A stretch of DNA of 64,000 bases, taken from assembly GCF_039908635.1 (NCBI RefSeq), contig NZ_CP150918.1:4604001-4668000 (forward strand), in the 5' to 3' direction. Source of the stretch: Pseudomonas purpurea. Lineage in GTDB: Bacteria > Pseudomonadota > Gammaproteobacteria > Pseudomonadales > Pseudomonadaceae. Position numbers and translations under genes: made by a program. Positions 51,111-62,140 of this stretch are shown here, in pieces. Below the pieces are notes generated by a model, which ran no database searches, was not told the DNA's origin, and saw nothing but the letters and a program-made list of their open reading frames with translations. The first letter of the stretch is position 1. The number at the start of each line of letters is the position of its first letter.

Positions 51111-52259
51111 TTAAGTACGATTCGCAGCGTCTTGCGCCATATCGCTGTCGGCGTTCAATTCACGCACGGCAATATAACGTTCGCTGCGACGGGTGCGATC
51201 CAGCACCTGCCCGACCAGTTGGCCGCAGGCCGCATCAATATCTTCGCCGCGCGTGGTGCGCACGGTGACATTGAAGCCTGCCTGATGAAGTTGATCCTGA
51301 AAACGACGAATGGCGTTGTTGCTCGGCCGCTCGTAACCGGAATGAGGGAACGGGTTGAACGGGATCAGGTTGATCTTGCAAGGCGTGTCCTTGAGCAACT
51401 CGATCATTTCAACAGCGTGCTCAACCTTGTCGTTGATGTCTTTGAGCAAGGTGTACTCGATGGTCAGCACACGCTTTTCGCCCAGGGACGACATGTAGCG
51501 GCGGCAGGACTCAAGGAGCATTTTCAGCGGGTACTTCTTGTTGATCGGTACCAACTGGTTGCGCAGCGCATCGTTTGGTGCGTGCAGGGACAACGCCAGG
51601 GAGACGTCGATGTGCTTGGACAGCTCATCGATCATCGGCACTACGCCTGAGGTCGACAGGGTCACACGGCGCTTGGAAATACCGTATCCCAGATCGTCCA
51701 TCATCAGGTGCATGGCAGCCACGACGTTGTCGAAGTTCAGCAGCGGCTCACCCATGCCCATCATCACCACGTTGGTGATGGCACGGTCGACGGTTGCCGG
51801 GACGCTGCCAAAGGATTTGTTGGCAATCCACACCTGACCGATGACTTCGGCGGCGGTGAGGTTGCTATTGAAGCCTTGCTTGCCGGTGGAGCAGAAACTG
51901 CAATCCAGGGCACAGCCTGCCTGGGACGAAACGCACAAGGTGCCGCGTTTGCCCTGGGGAATGTACACGGTCTCGACGCAGCTGCCGGACGCCACGCGCA
52001 CCACCCACTTACGGGTGCCGTCGCTGGAGATGTCCTCGCTGACCACTTCGGGGCCGCGAACTTCAGCAATAACCTTGAGCTTGTCGCGCAAGGCTTTGCT
52101 GACGTTCGTCATGGCGTCGAAATCATCGACGCCAAAGTGGTGAATCCATTTCATTACCTGACCGGCACGGAAACGCTTCTCCCCGATTGAGTCGAAGAAT
52201 TTTTCCATTTCCAGCTGAGTCAGACCCAGCAGGTTAGTTTTAACAGTCGATGTAGTCAT
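51111..52259 (-). CDS. rlmN: 23S rRNA/tRNA adenine-C2 methyltransferase
   Basis: RlmN is a radical SAM enzyme that methylates A2503 of 23S rRNA and A37 of tRNAs. The 382-residue protein has the CxxxCxxC cluster motif in CALDCSFC, the [12 protein letters not shown] segment, and a C-terminal Cys in CGQL for the thiol mechanism. Cluster assembly depends on the isc genes nearby. Confidence 0.96.
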   Translation of the reverse strand: MTTSTVKTNLLGLTQLEMEKFFDSIGEKRFRAGQVMKWIHHFGVDDFDAMTNVSKALRDKLKVIAEVRGPEVVSEDISSDGTRKWVVRVASGSCVETVYIPQGKRGTLCVSSQAGCALDCSFCSTGKQGFNSNLTAAEVIGQVWIANKSFGSVPATVDRAITNVVMMGMGEPLLNFDNVVAAMHLMMDDLGYGISKRRVTLSTSGVVPMIDELSKHIDVSLALSLHAPNDALRNQLVPINKKYPLKMLLESCRRYMSSLGEKRVLTIEYTLLKDINDKVEHAVEMIELLKDTPCKINLIPFNPFPHSGYERPSNNAIRRFQDQLHQAGFNVTVRTTRGEDIDAACGQLVGQVLDRTRRSERYIAVRELNADSDMAQDAANRT

Positions 52260-52287
52260 GGATTCACCTTCACTCTTAAGCCAATGC

Positions 52288-52713
52288 TTAGCGAGTGGTT
52301 ACTTCAGTAGCTGCGAAGAAGTACGAGATTTCGCGAGCAGCAGCGGCTTCGGAGTCCGAACCGTGCACAGCGTTGGCGTCGATGGAATCAGCGAAGTCAG
52401 CGCGGATGGTGCCGGCAGCAGCTTCTTTAGGGTTGGTAGCGCCCATCAGCTCACGGTTCAGAGCGATAGCGTTTTCGCCTTCCAGAACCTGAACAACAAC
52501 CGGACCGGAGATCATGAAAGCAACCAGGTCGCCGAAGAAACCACGAGCGCTGTGCTCAGCGTAGAAGCCTTCAGCTTCGGCTTTGGACAGTTGCTTCATT
52601 TTCGAAGCTACAACGCGCAGGCCAGCTTTTTCGAAACGGGTGATGATTTCACCAGTAACGTTTTTTGCAACAGCGTCAGGCTTGATGATGGAGAAAGTAC
52701 GTTGAACAGCCAT
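52288..52713 (-). CDS. ndk: Nucleoside diphosphate kinase
   Basis: Ndk transfers phosphate among nucleoside di- and triphosphates. The 141-residue protein starts [14 protein letters not shown] and has the active His in NAVHGSDS. Nothing unusual. Confidence 0.97.
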   Translation of the reverse strand: MAVQRTFSIIKPDAVAKNVTGEIITRFEKAGLRVVASKMKQLSKAEAEGFYAEHSARGFFGDLVAFMISGPVVVQVLEGENAIALNRELMGATNPKEAAAGTIRADFADSIDANAVHGSDSEAAAAREISYFFAATEVTTR

Positions 52714-52803
52714 GGTGTAACTCCAGAAACGGTAATTTGCGAAAAATTAAACCCGCGAATTATACGCGGGTTCTTTGGTATTGCCTAACGGCGTACGGTG
52801 CGC

Positions 52804-53004
52804 TCAGTCGGCTTCTTCGATCCAGGCGGCCTGAATGGCTTCAAGCACCTTCTCGCCACCGCGGGTCGGATCATCGCTGAACTCCGGCAATCCCAGCACC
52901 CATTGGTGCAGATCGACGAAGTTCACATAACGCGGGTCCACATCCGGCTTGGATTCAGCCAGCTGGATCGCGATTTCCAGCACATCAACCCATTTCAGGC
53001 TCAT
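52804..53004 (-). CDS. iscX: Fe-S cluster assembly protein IscX
   Basis: IscX is a small acidic regulator that binds IscS and iron. The 66-residue product reads MSLKWVDVLEIAIQLAES, then DPRYVNFVDLHQWVLGLPEF, which is typical. Last gene of the isc operon. The longer open frame upstream overlaps fdx and is not used. Confidence 0.93.
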   Translation of the reverse strand: MSLKWVDVLEIAIQLAESKPDVDPRYVNFVDLHQWVLGLPEFSDDPTRGGEKVLEAIQAAWIEEAD

Positions 53005-53018
53005 GACAGCTCCTTGAA

Positions 53019-53360
53019 TCAGTGCGGCGCTTCGGCGGCATGGTTGAGCGAGTACTTCGGAATTTCGACAGTCAGGTCTTGCGTCCCGACTTTTGCCTGA
53101 CAGGCCAGGCGCGACTGAGCTTCCAGCCCCCAAGCCTTATCAAGGTAGTCTTCTTCCAACTCGTCAGCCTCTTCCAGCGAGTCGAAACCTTCCCGAATGA
53201 GGCAGTGACACGTCGTGCAAGCGCAGACGCCGCCACAGGCACTTTCCATCTCGATATGGTGCTCATGCGCCAAGTCGAGGATGGACGTACCGGGTTCAGC
53301 TTCCACGACCATGCCGTCCGGGCAAAACTTTTCGTGTGGCAGAAAAATGACCTGCGGCAT
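53019..53360 (-). CDS. fdx: ISC-system [2Fe-2S] ferredoxin
   Basis: Fdx supplies electrons for cluster assembly. The 113-residue protein has cysteines at 42, 48 and 51 (CGGVCACTTC motif) and a fourth near residue 88. It follows hscA by two bases. Confidence 0.95.
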   Translation of the reverse strand: MPQVIFLPHEKFCPDGMVVEAEPGTSILDLAHEHHIEMESACGGVCACTTCHCLIREGFDSLEEADELEEDYLDKAWGLEAQSRLACQAKVGTQDLTVEIPKYSLNHAAEAPH

Positions 53361-53362
53361 CG

Positions 53363-55225
53363 TTATTCCTCAATCTCATTCAGGTTGCGCCCCGCCAGCG
53401 CGGCTTTCACCGTCGAGTCCAGGCGGCGGGCAGCAAAGGCATCGGTCACTTGCGACAGACGCTTGGTCTGCTGCTCGATGGCATACCCATCGGTGCCTTT
53501 CATCAATTCGGTCAGTTCCTGCATCTGCAACTCGATGACCATGCGCTCTTCGGCGTCGAGCAGGCGCTCGCCGTCAACATCGAGGGCGCCCTGCACCGCT
53601 TCGATCAGGCGCTGGGCGTCGACTTGTTGCTCGCGCAGCACGCGGGCAACCTTGTCGTCATTGGCGTGCTGGAACGAGTCCTTGAGCATGCGGGCGATTT
53701 CGCCGTCGGTCAGACCGTAGGACGGTTTGACCTGAATGCTCGCCTCGACGCCCGAACCCAGTTCGCGAGCGGCAACGCTGAGCAGGCCATCGGCGTCGAC
53801 CTGGAAGGTCACCCGAATCTTCGCCGCGCCCGCGACCATCGCCGGAATACCACGCAACTCGAAGCGCGCCAGGGAGCGACAATCGCTGATCAGCTCACGC
53901 TCGCCCTGCAATACATGGATCATCATGGCCGACTGGCCATCTTTGTAGGTGGTGAAGTCCTGAGCGCGGGCAACCGGGATGGTGGTGTTACGCGGAATCA
54001 CCTTCTCCATCAGGCCGCCCATGGTTTCCAGCCCCAGGGACAACGGAATCACGTCGAGCAGCAGCAGTTCGCCGCCATCGCGCTTGTTACCCGCCAGGGT
54101 ATCGGCCTGGATCGCGGCCCCGATGGCCACCACTTGATCCGGATCGATTTCGGTCAACGGCTGGCGACCAAAAGCCTCAGCCACCGCTTCGCGAACGCGT
54201 GGTACGCGGGTCGAACCACCGACCATCACCACCGCTTGCACGTCTTCCAGCTCGACACCGGAATCACGTACCGCACGACGACAGGCTTTCAGGCTGCGAG
54301 CGACCATTGGCTCGATCAGCGCATCAAAGGCTTCGCGAGTCAGCGAGGCTTTCCAGTCGCCGTAAGCGACTTCAACACTCGCAGCGTTGGTCAGCGCTTC
54401 TTTGGCCGCACACGCAGTTTGCAACAGACTGCGCTGCTCACCCGGATCGAGATCGGCGGACAGACCCGCGCTCTCGATGATCCAGCCGGCAATCGCGTGA
54501 TCGAAGTCATCGCCGCCCAGGGCGCTGTCGCCACCGGTCGCCAGGACTTCAAACACACCGCCGGTCAGACGCAAAATCGAAATATCGAACGTACCGCCGC
54601 CCAGGTCATAAATGGCGACCAGGCCTTCGGCGTGCTGATCCAGACCATAAGCCACCGCCGCAGCAGTCGGCTCGTTGAGCAAGCGCAGCACGTTCAGACC
54701 CGCCAGCTTGGCCGCATCCTTGGTGGCCTGACGCTGAGCGTCGTCGAAATAGGCAGGGACGGTGATCACCGCACCGACCAGTTCGCCACCCAGCGTCGCT
54801 TCGGCACGCTGACGCAACACCTTGAGGATATCGGCGGAAACTTCGACGGGGCTTTTCGGGCCTTGCACGGTATCGATGAACGGCATGTGCGACTCGCCAT
54901 CGACAAAGCGGTACGGCAACTGCTCCCCCAGCTGCTTGACGTCGGACAGACCACGACCCATCAAGCGCTTGACCGACAACACGGTGTTCAGCGGATCAGT
55001 GGACGCCGCCAGTTTGGCGGACTCGCCAACCTCGACGCGGTCGGCGTGATAGCGCACCGCAGACGGCAGGATGACCTGCCCGGCGGCGTCGGCCAACGGC
55101 TCGGAAAGACCACTGCGCAATGCAGCGACCAGCGAATTGGTAGTGCCCAAGTCAATCCCCACAGCCAGACGACGCTGGTGCGGTTGAGGACTTTGGCCGG
55201 GTTCGGCGATCTGCAGTAGGGCCAT
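53363..55225 (-). CDS. hscA: ISC-system Hsp70 chaperone HscA
   Basis: HscA helps transfer clusters from IscU. The 620-residue Hsp70 has [13 protein letters not shown] near the start, the ATPase [14 protein letters not shown] motif, and a C-terminal substrate domain. Its partners IscU and HscB are encoded upstream. Confidence 0.96.
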   Translation of the reverse strand: MALLQIAEPGQSPQPHQRRLAVGIDLGTTNSLVAALRSGLSEPLADAAGQVILPSAVRYHADRVEVGESAKLAASTDPLNTVLSVKRLMGRGLSDVKQLGEQLPYRFVDGESHMPFIDTVQGPKSPVEVSADILKVLRQRAEATLGGELVGAVITVPAYFDDAQRQATKDAAKLAGLNVLRLLNEPTAAAVAYGLDQHAEGLVAIYDLGGGTFDISILRLTGGVFEVLATGGDSALGGDDFDHAIAGWIIESAGLSADLDPGEQRSLLQTACAAKEALTNAASVEVAYGDWKASLTREAFDALIEPMVARSLKACRRAVRDSGVELEDVQAVVMVGGSTRVPRVREAVAEAFGRQPLTEIDPDQVVAIGAAIQADTLAGNKRDGGELLLLDVIPLSLGLETMGGLMEKVIPRNTTIPVARAQDFTTYKDGQSAMMIHVLQGERELISDCRSLARFELRGIPAMVAGAAKIRVTFQVDADGLLSVAARELGSGVEASIQVKPSYGLTDGEIARMLKDSFQHANDDKVARVLREQQVDAQRLIEAVQGALDVDGERLLDAEERMVIELQMQELTELMKGTDGYAIEQQTKRLSQVTDAFAARRLDSTVKAALAGRNLNEIEE

Positions 55226-55276
55226 CGTTATCAGGACTTATCTGTATATCAGGCGTGCGACCGAGGCGGCACTGGG

Positions 55277-55798
55277 TTAATCGTCGAGGCGCTCTTCTAA
55301 CTGGCGCACTTCGTAGGTGAGCTTGTCGAGAAACTGCATGCGCCGCATCAGGCGTTCGGCCTGTTCACGTTGCGCTGCATCATTCCAGCAAGCTGCGAAG
55401 CTTTCGTTCAGCTCATCCTGAGCAACCTTCAGACGGCGCTTGAACACGGCAATCCCGGCCAGATCGGCACTGTCTTGCAGGTCTTCGAGCTCTTCACGCA
55501 ACTCCATCTGCTGCAGAAGAAACGCCGGATCATGCACCGTGACCTCCAGCGGCAGCTCGCGACCGCCCATGGCGAGCAGGTAACGCGCGCGCTTGGGGGG
55601 ACTTTTGAGCGTCTGGTAGGCCTCGTTGAGGCTTGCGGATTGCTCTAGCGCCAGCCGCTGCTCACGCTCGGAAGCGTCGGCAAAGCGGTCTGGATGAACG
55701 CCGCGCGCCAACTCACGGTAGCGCGTAGCCAACTGATCGAGGTCCAGAGTGAAGCTCGGTTGCAGCTCGAATAAAGCGAAATGACAAGGAGTACCCAC
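55277..55798 (-). CDS. hscB: ISC-system J-protein HscB
   Basis: HscB stimulates HscA and brings IscU to it. The 173-residue protein has the J domain with HPD (GVHPDRF, about residue 33) and a C-terminal helical bundle. GTG 55798 (reading [16 protein letters not shown]) is chosen since the 13 extra residues of the longer frame overlap iscA. The preceding gene ends eight bases upstream. Confidence 0.93.
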   Translation of the reverse strand: MGTPCHFALFELQPSFTLDLDQLATRYRELARGVHPDRFADASEREQRLALEQSASLNEAYQTLKSPPKRARYLLAMGGRELPLEVTVHDPAFLLQQMELREELEDLQDSADLAGIAVFKRRLKVAQDELNESFAACWNDAAQREQAERLMRRMQFLDKLTYEVRQLEERLDD

Positions 55799-55806
55799 GA
55801 GCAGCC

Positions 55807-56130
55807 TCAGATGTTGAAGCTTTCGCCGCAGCCACATTCACCGCGCACGTTGGGGTTGTTGAACTTGAAGCCTTCGTTCAACCCTTCCTTGACGAAATCG
55901 AGTTCGGTGCCGTCCAGGTAAGCCAGACTTTTCGGGTCGATAATCACTTTCTCGCCGTGACTTTCGAACACCCGATCTTCTGCAACCACCTCGTCGACAA
56001 ACTCCAGCACGTAGGCAAGGCCGGAACAGCCTGTGGTGCGAACACCCAGACGAATCCCTTCACCTTTGCCGCGCCCGTCGAGGGAGCGTCGCACGTGTTG
56101 AGCTGCCGCTTCTGTCATGCTGATAGCCAT
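55807..56130 (-). CDS. iscA: Fe-S assembly A-type protein IscA
   Basis: IscA carries iron or clusters. The 107-residue protein has the three invariant cysteines in TTGCSGLAY and [12 protein letters not shown] 56130 ([13 protein letters not shown]) is the usual start; an ATG eight codons earlier is not. Confidence 0.95.
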   Translation of the reverse strand: MAISMTEAAAQHVRRSLDGRGKGEGIRLGVRTTGCSGLAYVLEFVDEVVAEDRVFESHGEKVIIDPKSLAYLDGTELDFVKEGLNEGFKFNNPNVRGECGCGESFNI

Positions 56131-56164
56131 CGGTGACTCCTTACTCGTCGCCAAATCTTGAAAG

Positions 56165-56551
56165 TCAGATCAAGCCTTTCTTCTGCTTGTAATCGCGAAC
56201 GGCGGCCTTGATGGCGTCTTCAGCGAGTACCGAGCAGTGGATTTTCACTGGCGGCAAAGCCAGTTCTTCAGCCAGCTGAGTGTTCTTGATGGTTTCGGCT
56301 TCGTCCAGGGTCTTGCCCTTCATCCACTCGGTGGCGAGGGAGCTGGAAGCAATGGCAGAGCCGCAGCCATAGGTCTTGAACTTGGCGTCTTCGATGATGC
56401 CTTGCTCGTTGACCTTGATTTGCAGGCGCATAACGTCGCCGCACGCTGGGGCGCCGACCATGCCGGTGCCGACATCAGGATCTTCCGCGTCCATCTTGCC
56501 GACGTTGCGCGGGTTTTCGTAGTGGTCGATGACCTTTTCGCTGTAAGCCAT
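56165..56551 (-). CDS. iscU: Fe-S scaffold protein IscU
   Basis: IscU is the scaffold on which clusters are built. The 128-residue protein has its three cysteines in [20 protein letters not shown] and [10 protein letters not shown], and the LPPVK motif bound by HscA. ATG 56551 gives the standard start [18 protein letters not shown]. Confidence 0.96.
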   Translation of the reverse strand: MAYSEKVIDHYENPRNVGKMDAEDPDVGTGMVGAPACGDVMRLQIKVNEQGIIEDAKFKTYGCGSAIASSSLATEWMKGKTLDEAETIKNTQLAEELALPPVKIHCSVLAEDAIKAAVRDYKQKKGLI

Positions 56552-56644
56552 GGTTCTATCCTCACTCATCAGAGAGTCGCTCTTTGGGCTCTGCAAGCCG
56601 ACCTTTCAATACGTCCGACAGAGCCCGTGTGCGGCGACTTATAT

Positions 56645-57859
56645 TCAGTGCGCCGCCCACTCGATCTTCGAAATGTCGACGCCATCTTTGTACATGTCCC
56701 ACAGCGGCGACAGAGCGCGCAGCTTGGTAACGGCCTCGCAGACTTTCTGCGCGGCGTAGTCGATTTCTTCTTCGGTGGTGAAACGGCCGAAGGTGAAACG
56801 GATCGAGCTGTGTGCCAGTTCGTCGTTGCGGCCCAGGGCGCGCAGTACGTACGAAGGCTCCAGGGATGCCGAGGTGCACGCCGAACCGGACGATACCGCC
56901 AGATCCTTGAGCGCCATGATCAGCGACTCGCCTTCAACGTAGTTGAAGCTCAGGTTCAGGTTGTGCGGAACGCGCGAAGTCATGCTGCCATTGACGTACA
57001 GCTCTTCGAGGCCTTCGACCTGTTTGAAGAAACGGTCGCTCAAGGCTTTGATGCGGACGTTTTCGGCAGCCATGTCTTCCTTGGCCACGCGGAACGCCTC
57101 ACCCATGCCGACGATCTGGTGAGTTGCCAGGGTGCCGGAGCGCATGCCGCGCTCATGACCGCCACCGTGCATGGTCGCTTCAAGGCGAACACGCGGCTTG
57201 CGGCTCACGTACAGCGCGCCGATGCCTTTAGGGCCGTAAGTCTTGTGGGCAGAGAAGGACATCAGGTCGACTTTCAGCTTTTGCAGGTCGATCTCGACTT
57301 TGCCGGTGGACTGCGCAGCGTCGACGTGCAGCAGAATGCCCTTGGAACGGGTCAGTTCACCGATGGCTGCGATGTCGTTGATGGTGCCGATTTCGTTGTT
57401 CACGTGGATGATCGACACCAGGATCGTGTCATCACGCAACGCGGCTTCGATCATCTCAGGCGTAACCAGACCGTCTTCACGAGGCTCGATGTAGGTGACT
57501 TCGAAACCTTCGCGCTCCAGTTGGCGCATGGTGTCGAGGACAGCCTTGTGTTCGATCTTGGTGGTGATCAGGTGCTTGCCTTTGGAACCGTAGAAATGCG
57601 CGACACCCTTGATTGCCAGGTTGTCGGACTCGGTGGCACCGGAGGTCCAGACGATTTCACGCGGGTCGGCATTGACCAGGTCGGCGACCTGGCGGCGAGC
57701 GTTTTCGACCGCTTCTTCGGCTTTCCAGCCAAACACGTGGGAGCGGGACGCCGGGTTACCGAAGTTTCCGTCGACCAGCAGGCATTCACTCATCTTTTGC
57801 GCGACACGCGGATCAACCGGGGTGGTCGCAGAGTAATCAAGGTAAATCGGCAATTTCAT
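56645..57859 (-). CDS. iscS: Cysteine desulfurase IscS
   Basis: IscS takes sulfur from cysteine for clusters and tRNA thiolation. The 404-residue PLP enzyme has the lysine in [12 protein letters not shown] and the mobile-loop Cys in [14 protein letters not shown]. Start [19 protein letters not shown] is typical. Confidence 0.97.
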   Translation of the reverse strand: MKLPIYLDYSATTPVDPRVAQKMSECLLVDGNFGNPASRSHVFGWKAEEAVENARRQVADLVNADPREIVWTSGATESDNLAIKGVAHFYGSKGKHLITTKIEHKAVLDTMRQLEREGFEVTYIEPREDGLVTPEMIEAALRDDTILVSIIHVNNEIGTINDIAAIGELTRSKGILLHVDAAQSTGKVEIDLQKLKVDLMSFSAHKTYGPKGIGALYVSRKPRVRLEATMHGGGHERGMRSGTLATHQIVGMGEAFRVAKEDMAAENVRIKALSDRFFKQVEGLEELYVNGSMTSRVPHNLNLSFNYVEGESLIMALKDLAVSSGSACTSASLEPSYVLRALGRNDELAHSSIRFTFGRFTTEEEIDYAAQKVCEAVTKLRALSPLWDMYKDGVDISKIEWAAH

Positions 57860-57909
57860 GGACTCTCTCCTAAATCAGGCTGGCTGGCGTGCCGCTGGCT
57901 CTTTGGCTG

Positions 57910-58401
57910 TCATTCGACGGCGGACGCTTCAATCTTGTCCAGGCGCGGCGCCTTGCCATTGCAACGGCGCTGGTCCTGACGCTGGGCTACTTCTTGCACC
58001 TCACGGCGAGTCACAAGATCAGCCAAGCTGATACCGCTCAGAAATTCGTGGATCTGCAGGCTGAGGTCACACCACAAGTGGTGGGTCAGGCAGGTGTCGC
58101 CGGAATGGCAGTCACCCTGGCCCTGGCATTTGGTTGCATCGACCGATTCGTTCACCGCGTCGATCACCTGAGCAACCTGAATGCCCTGCATCTCACGCGA
58201 TAGCTGGTAGCCACCGCCTGGACCACGAACACTGGAAACCAGATTGCTGCGGCGCAACTTGGCAAAAAGCTGTTCAAGGTAGGACAAGGAAATGCCTTGG
58301 CGCTCAGAGATATCGGCCAGGGACACCGGGCCATGCTGCGCGTGCAACGCCAGATCAAGCATGGCGGTGACAGCGTATCGGCCTTTTGTAGTCAGTCGCA
58401 T
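57910..58401 (-). CDS. iscR: Fe-S responsive regulator IscR
   Basis: IscR is an Rrf2-family regulator that, with its [2Fe-2S] cluster, represses the isc operon. The 163-residue protein has a winged helix ([19 protein letters not shown]) and cluster ligands Cys92, Cys98, Cys104 and His107. ATG 58401 is used over one two codons upstream. Two IscR-type sites lie just upstream. Confidence 0.95.
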   Translation of the reverse strand: MRLTTKGRYAVTAMLDLALHAQHGPVSLADISERQGISLSYLEQLFAKLRRSNLVSSVRGPGGGYQLSREMQGIQVAQVIDAVNESVDATKCQGQGDCHSGDTCLTHHLWCDLSLQIHEFLSGISLADLVTRREVQEVAQRQDQRRCNGKAPRLDKIEASAVE

Positions 58402-58442
58402 GGACAATTACCACGGGGGTTACGGGATGGGGCGAGTATGCA

Positions 58443-58492
58443 ATTCCCGAGTATTTAAGTCAACTATAAGACCTAGTACTTTAGTCAGGTTT
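58443..58492 (-). promoter_or_regulatory. Two type-1-like IscR binding sites upstream of iscR
   Basis: On the minus strand ATAGTTGACTTAAATACTCG plus GGAAT (58467-58443) closely resembles the E. coli IscR type 1 site before iscR. A second site AAACCTGACTAAAGTACTAG plus GT (58492-58471) lies next to it. The pair should allow cluster-dependent autorepression. Assigned by consensus only; the rest of 58402-58615 holds no other clear feature. Confidence 0.65.
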
Positions 58493-58615
58493 ACCCGCAA
58501 AAAGAGCGCGCGAATGATAGCAGGGTCTGCGGCTTAATAGCACACCTGCAACGTATGACATTTACCTGTAGCGGCTGCCATACACAACGCAAGCCGCTAC
58601 AGATAGCCGCGCGAA

Positions 58616-59392
58616 TCAGCTGGCCGGACGCTCATCCTTGCCTTTCACGCAGGCAAAGTCTTCCTCGCGCAACTCAGGCAGGTCCTTGGCACAGTATGGG
58701 CTGCCGAGATCCTTCAGCGCGCCGCACATGCCTTCGAGCCGACCGTCCACCGCTTGCAGATGGTCGAGCAACTGAGCAATGGCCCGCGCCACCGGGTCCG
58801 GCATGTCCTCGCTGACGCCGTAAGCATCGAACCCGAGCTTCTCGGCCATGGCCTTGCGCTTGGCTTCTTGTTCGTCATCGGACTTGACGATGATCCGCCC
58901 CGGAATCCCGACCACAGTCGCACCCGCCGGAACCGCCTTGGTCACCACCGCATTGGAGCCCACCTTGGCACCCGCCCCGACGGTAAACGGCCCAAGCACC
59001 TTGGCGCCCGCCCCTACCACCACGCCATCTTCCAGGGTCGGGTGGCGCTTGCCCTTGTTCCAACTGGTGCCGCCCAGGGTCACGCCCTGATAGAGCGTCA
59101 CGTCATTGCCGATTTCGGCCGTTTCGCCAATGACAATGCCCATACCGTGGTCAATAAAGAAGCGCCGCCCAACCTTGGCGCCCGGGTGAATTTCGATCCC
59201 GGTCAACCAGCGACCGAAGTTCGACACCACGCGCGCCAGCCATTTCCAGCCCATGCCCCACAATGCGGAAGAGAGACGATGAATCCAGATCGCATGCATG
59301 CCCGGATAGCAGGTCAGCACTTCAAATGCATTACGTGCCGCCGGATCACGGTGGAAAACGCTCTGGATATCTTCACGCAAACGCTCGAACAT
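58616..59392 (-). CDS. cysE: Serine O-acetyltransferase
   Basis: CysE makes O-acetylserine for cysteine synthesis. The 258-residue protein has left-handed parallel beta-helix hexapeptide repeats ([23 protein letters not shown] with catalytic His) and an N-terminal helical domain. It is next to the isc cluster, which uses cysteine as sulfur source. Starts two bases after trmJ. Confidence 0.95.
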   Translation of the reverse strand: MFERLREDIQSVFHRDPAARNAFEVLTCYPGMHAIWIHRLSSALWGMGWKWLARVVSNFGRWLTGIEIHPGAKVGRRFFIDHGMGIVIGETAEIGNDVTLYQGVTLGGTSWNKGKRHPTLEDGVVVGAGAKVLGPFTVGAGAKVGSNAVVTKAVPAGATVVGIPGRIIVKSDDEQEAKRKAMAEKLGFDAYGVSEDMPDPVARAIAQLLDHLQAVDGRLEGMCGALKDLGSPYCAKDLPELREEDFACVKGKDERPAS

Positions 59393-59394
59393 TA

Positions 59395-60165
59395 TTAATC
59401 CTTCCGCTTAAGAAGCTCACCACGGGCCGCTTTCTGGGTTTCCGTGAGGATGCCACGCAAAATATTCATTTCCGCCCGACTGACCGAGCTTCGTCCGTAC
59501 AACCGGCGCAGGCGCGCCATCAAGTGCCGCGGTTTTTCAGGATCGAGAAATTCGATGGCTACCAGCGTTTGCTCCAGGTGCTCATAGAATCGCTCCAGCT
59601 CATCCATGGTCGCCAGTTCGCCACTCTTGGTGGACGCCACTTCATCCTTCTCGACCTTGCTCGGCTGACCTTGGGCCGCCAGCCAGGACATGCGCACTTC
59701 ATAGCCCAGCACCTGCACCGCAGCCCCGAGGTTCAGCGAGCTGAACTCAGGGTCTGATGGGATGTGCACGTGATAATGACATCGTTGCAGCTCTTCATTG
59801 GTCAGGCCGGAGTCTTCACGGCCGAACACCAAAGCGATCTCGGCGCCCTGCGCGGCCTCCTCGACCACTTTCACCCCGCACTCGCGAGGGTCCAGCAGCG
59901 GCCAAGGGATCCGACGATCACGAGCACTGGTGCCCAACACCAGATTGCAGCCGACCAAGGCGTCTTCAAGCGTGGCGACGACTTGCGCACTTTCCAGGAT
60001 ATCGCCAGCGCCAGAGGCCCGCGCATCGGCTTCGTGATGAGGGAAAAGCCGTGGTTCGACCAACACCAACCGCGACAGCCCCATGTTCTTCATGGCACGC
60101 GCAGCCCCGCCGATATTTCCCGGATGGCTGGTATTGACCAGGACGACACGAATGTTCTGCAGCAA
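59395..60165 (-). CDS. trmJ: tRNA (cytidine/uridine-32-2'-O)-methyltransferase TrmJ
   Basis: TrmJ methylates the ribose of nucleotide 32. The 256-residue SPOUT enzyme starts at TTG 60165 (reading [10 protein letters not shown]), in line with the family length; [20 protein letters not shown] and the knot motif [15 protein letters not shown] and [16 protein letters not shown] are visible. The upstream frame (to 60468) is open but contains no family similarity. TTG start is unusual and no strong RBS is visible. Confidence 0.9.
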   Translation of the reverse strand: MLQNIRVVLVNTSHPGNIGGAARAMKNMGLSRLVLVEPRLFPHHEADARASGAGDILESAQVVATLEDALVGCNLVLGTSARDRRIPWPLLDPRECGVKVVEEAAQGAEIALVFGREDSGLTNEELQRCHYHVHIPSDPEFSSLNLGAAVQVLGYEVRMSWLAAQGQPSKVEKDEVASTKSGELATMDELERFYEHLEQTLVAIEFLDPEKPRHLMARLRRLYGRSSVSRAEMNILRGILTETQKAARGELLKRKD

Positions 60166-60428
60166 GGGAGGCGCTCTCGGACAGTGAAAAGGGGAGCAAA
60201 TCTTACAGCTCATCCAGGCATCCCGCCTCAAAAAAAACTGCTCACTTTTGACGGTGCCCACTGTTGCCATGCTGCGTTGCCACGCCTCCCCATAGCCAGC
60301 CATGAGCCGTTGCCGCGACTTGCCTGACAACAGTGACCACTCGTCAAAAATTGAACGCATTTCTGAGGCGGGATGCAAAGTTAAGCGATGAAAGCGAACG
60401 TCGTCGTTCATCTGTAGAAACTTTCTGC

Positions 60429-60434
60429 TAGAAT
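60429..60434 (+). promoter_or_regulatory. -10 element before suhB
   Basis: TAGAAT at 60429-60434 lies 36 bases before the suhB start, with a weak -35 in the expected place. The remaining 60166-60428, between the divergent trmJ and suhB, shows no gene with family similarity. Confidence 0.4.
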
Positions 60435-60470
60435 GCCCGGCTTTCTTTAACAACCTTAGGTGACACATCC

Positions 60471-61286
60471 ATGCAGCCCATGCTGAATATCGCGCTGCGC
60501 GCCGCCCGCAGCGCCAGTGAATTGATCTTCCGCTCCATCGAGCGCCTGGATACCATCAAGGTCGACGAAAAAGACGCCAAGGACTACGTGTCCGAAGTTG
60601 ACCGCGCCGCCGAACAGAAAATCATCGATGCGTTGCGCAAGGCCTACCCGACTCACGCCATCATGGGCGAAGAAACCGGCATGCACGCCGGCAGCGGCGA
60701 AGGCGCAGATTACCTGTGGATCATCGACCCACTGGACGGCACCACCAACTTCCTGCGTGGTGTTCCACACTTCGCCGTGAGCATCGCCTGCAAATACCGC
60801 GGCCGTTTGGAACACGCAGTGGTTCTGGACCCGGTTCGCCAGGAAGAATTCACCGCCAGCCGCGGTCGTGGCGCCCAGCTTAACGGTCGTCGCCTGCGTG
60901 TCAGCGGTCGTACCAGCCTGGAAGGCGCATTGCTGGGTACGGGCTTCCCGTTCCGTGATGACCAGATGGACAACCTCGAAAACTACCTGGGCATGTTCCG
61001 CAGCCTGGTTGGCCAGACCGCCGGCATCCGCCGTGCTGGCGCCGCGAGCCTGGACCTGGCTTACGTTGCCGCGGGTCGTTTCGACGCATTCTGGGAGTCG
61101 GGCCTGTCCGAGTGGGACATGGCAGCAGGCGCCCTGCTGATTCAGGAAGCAGGCGGTCTGGTGAGCGACTTTACCGGCGGTCACGACTTCCTTGAAAAAG
61201 GCCACATCGTTGCCGGCAACACCAAATGCTTCAAAGCAGTGCTGACGGCCATCCAGCCGCACCTGCCAGCCTCGCTGAAACGCTAA
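60471..61286 (+). CDS. suhB: Inositol monophosphatase family protein SuhB
   Basis: SuhB is a magnesium phosphatase also known for binding NusA in rRNA transcription. The 271-residue protein has the metal sites GEETG, IDPLDGTTNF and SEWDMAAGALL. Divergent from trmJ, as usual. The ATG 60471 is preceded by a weak AGGTGACAC. Confidence 0.95.
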   Translation: MQPMLNIALRAARSASELIFRSIERLDTIKVDEKDAKDYVSEVDRAAEQKIIDALRKAYPTHAIMGEETGMHAGSGEGADYLWIIDPLDGTTNFLRGVPHFAVSIACKYRGRLEHAVVLDPVRQEEFTASRGRGAQLNGRRLRVSGRTSLEGALLGTGFPFRDDQMDNLENYLGMFRSLVGQTAGIRRAGAASLDLAYVAAGRFDAFWESGLSEWDMAAGALLIQEAGGLVSDFTGGHDFLEKGHIVAGNTKCFKAVLTAIQPHLPASLKR

Positions 61287-61297
61287 GCGACAGGCAC

Positions 61298-61326
61298 AAA
61301 AAAGCACCCTTCGGGGTGCTTTTTTT
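61298..61326 (+). terminator. Terminator of suhB
   Basis: AGCACCC and GGGTGCT close a TTCG loop, followed by T6. It lies 12 bases after the stop. Confidence 0.9.
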
Positions 61327-61360
61327 ATGCCTGAAATTTGTGCCTCACCACCCCCCCCCC

Positions 61361-61450
61361 TGCGGGAGCGAGCTTGCTCGCGATAGCGGCATGTCAGTCG
61401 ACATCAGTGCTGACTGATAGGTTGTCATCGCGAGCAAGCTCGCTCCCACA
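61361..61450. repeat. REPIN beside a ten-C run
   Basis: TGCGGGAGCGAGCTTGCTCG and inverted CGAGCAAGCTCGCTCCCACA face each other over about 48 bases. It is preceded by C10 at 61351-61360. No gene between 61287 and 61532. Confidence 0.9.
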
Positions 61451-61487
61451 TTGAGGCGTGGTGTTTTCGGGATGAAATCTCGGGCAC

Positions 61488-61516
61488 AAAAAAAGCACCC
61501 GTTCGGGTGCTTTTTT
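61488..61516 (-). terminator. Terminator of the glycine-zipper gene
   Basis: GCACCC and GGGTGC pair around a four-base loop; T7 follows on the minus strand and T6 on the plus strand. Confidence 0.85.
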
Positions 61517-61532
61517 GAGTCTGGCATTCAGC

Positions 61533-62084
61533 TTACTTCTGAGCAGGCTGGTTCTGCCCCAGGATCAGCTGACCGTCCTTGTTGACCGGAATCTGATTGC
61601 CCGGATCACGATCCATCCGCACCTTGCCTTCCTTGCCGTCCAGCGAGTAACGCACGTCGTAACCGACAACCTTGTCACTGATGTCATTCACAGTGTTACA
61701 GCGGGTTTGCGTCGTGGTGTAGGTATCACGATTCTGCATACCCTCCTGGACCTTGTTACCGGCATAACCACCACCGACCGCGCCTGCGACCGTGGCAATT
61801 TTCTTGCCGGTGCCGCCGCCGATCTGGTTACCCAGCAAACCGCCAGCCAACGCACCTACCACCGTACCGGCGATCTGGTGTTGATCTTTCACCGGCGCTT
61901 GCCGGGTCACGGTGACATCCTTGCACACTTCACGTGGAGTCTTGATCTGTGTCTTGACCGGCTCAACTGCCAGTACTTGCGCATACTCAGGGCCGCTTTT
62001 TACCAGGCTGTAGGTGGCAACAGCACCCCCGGCAGTTACACCGACAGCACCCAATACCGCACCAACCAGTAACGACTTGTTCAC
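61533..62084 (-). CDS. Glycine-zipper 2TM-domain protein
   Basis: The 183-residue protein has an N-terminal hydrophobic anchor (SLLVGAVLGAVGVTAGGAVATY) and a glycine-zipper domain of alternating G-x-x-x-G (GTVVGALAGGLLGNQIGGGTG, then ATVAGAVGGGYAGNKVQEGM, about residues 72-115), as in SlyB-type and 17-kDa-antigen envelope proteins. Cys pair at about 53 and 128 may bridge in the periplasm. The GTG start at 62084 has AGGAGG five bases upstream. The ATG overlapping it reads into a stop at once. Confidence 0.85.
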   Translation of the reverse strand: MNKSLLVGAVLGAVGVTAGGAVATYSLVKSGPEYAQVLAVEPVKTQIKTPREVCKDVTVTRQAPVKDQHQIAGTVVGALAGGLLGNQIGGGTGKKIATVAGAVGGGYAGNKVQEGMQNRDTYTTTQTRCNTVNDISDKVVGYDVRYSLDGKEGKVRMDRDPGNQIPVNKDGQLILGQNQPAQK

Positions 62085-62140
62085 ATGAACCTCCTGACCA
62101 TCACATGCGGGGCTTGCCCGCGCTTCTCCCAACCTTGGAG

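Noticed and set aside
60166..60468. N-terminal extension of trmJ by about 100 residues
   Set aside because: It has no family similarity, would cover the suhB promoter region, and TrmJ is normally about 257 residues.
62084..62086. ATG overlapping the GTG start of the glycine-zipper gene
   Set aside because: The ATG is followed directly by TGA in its own frame, so only the GTG gives the protein.
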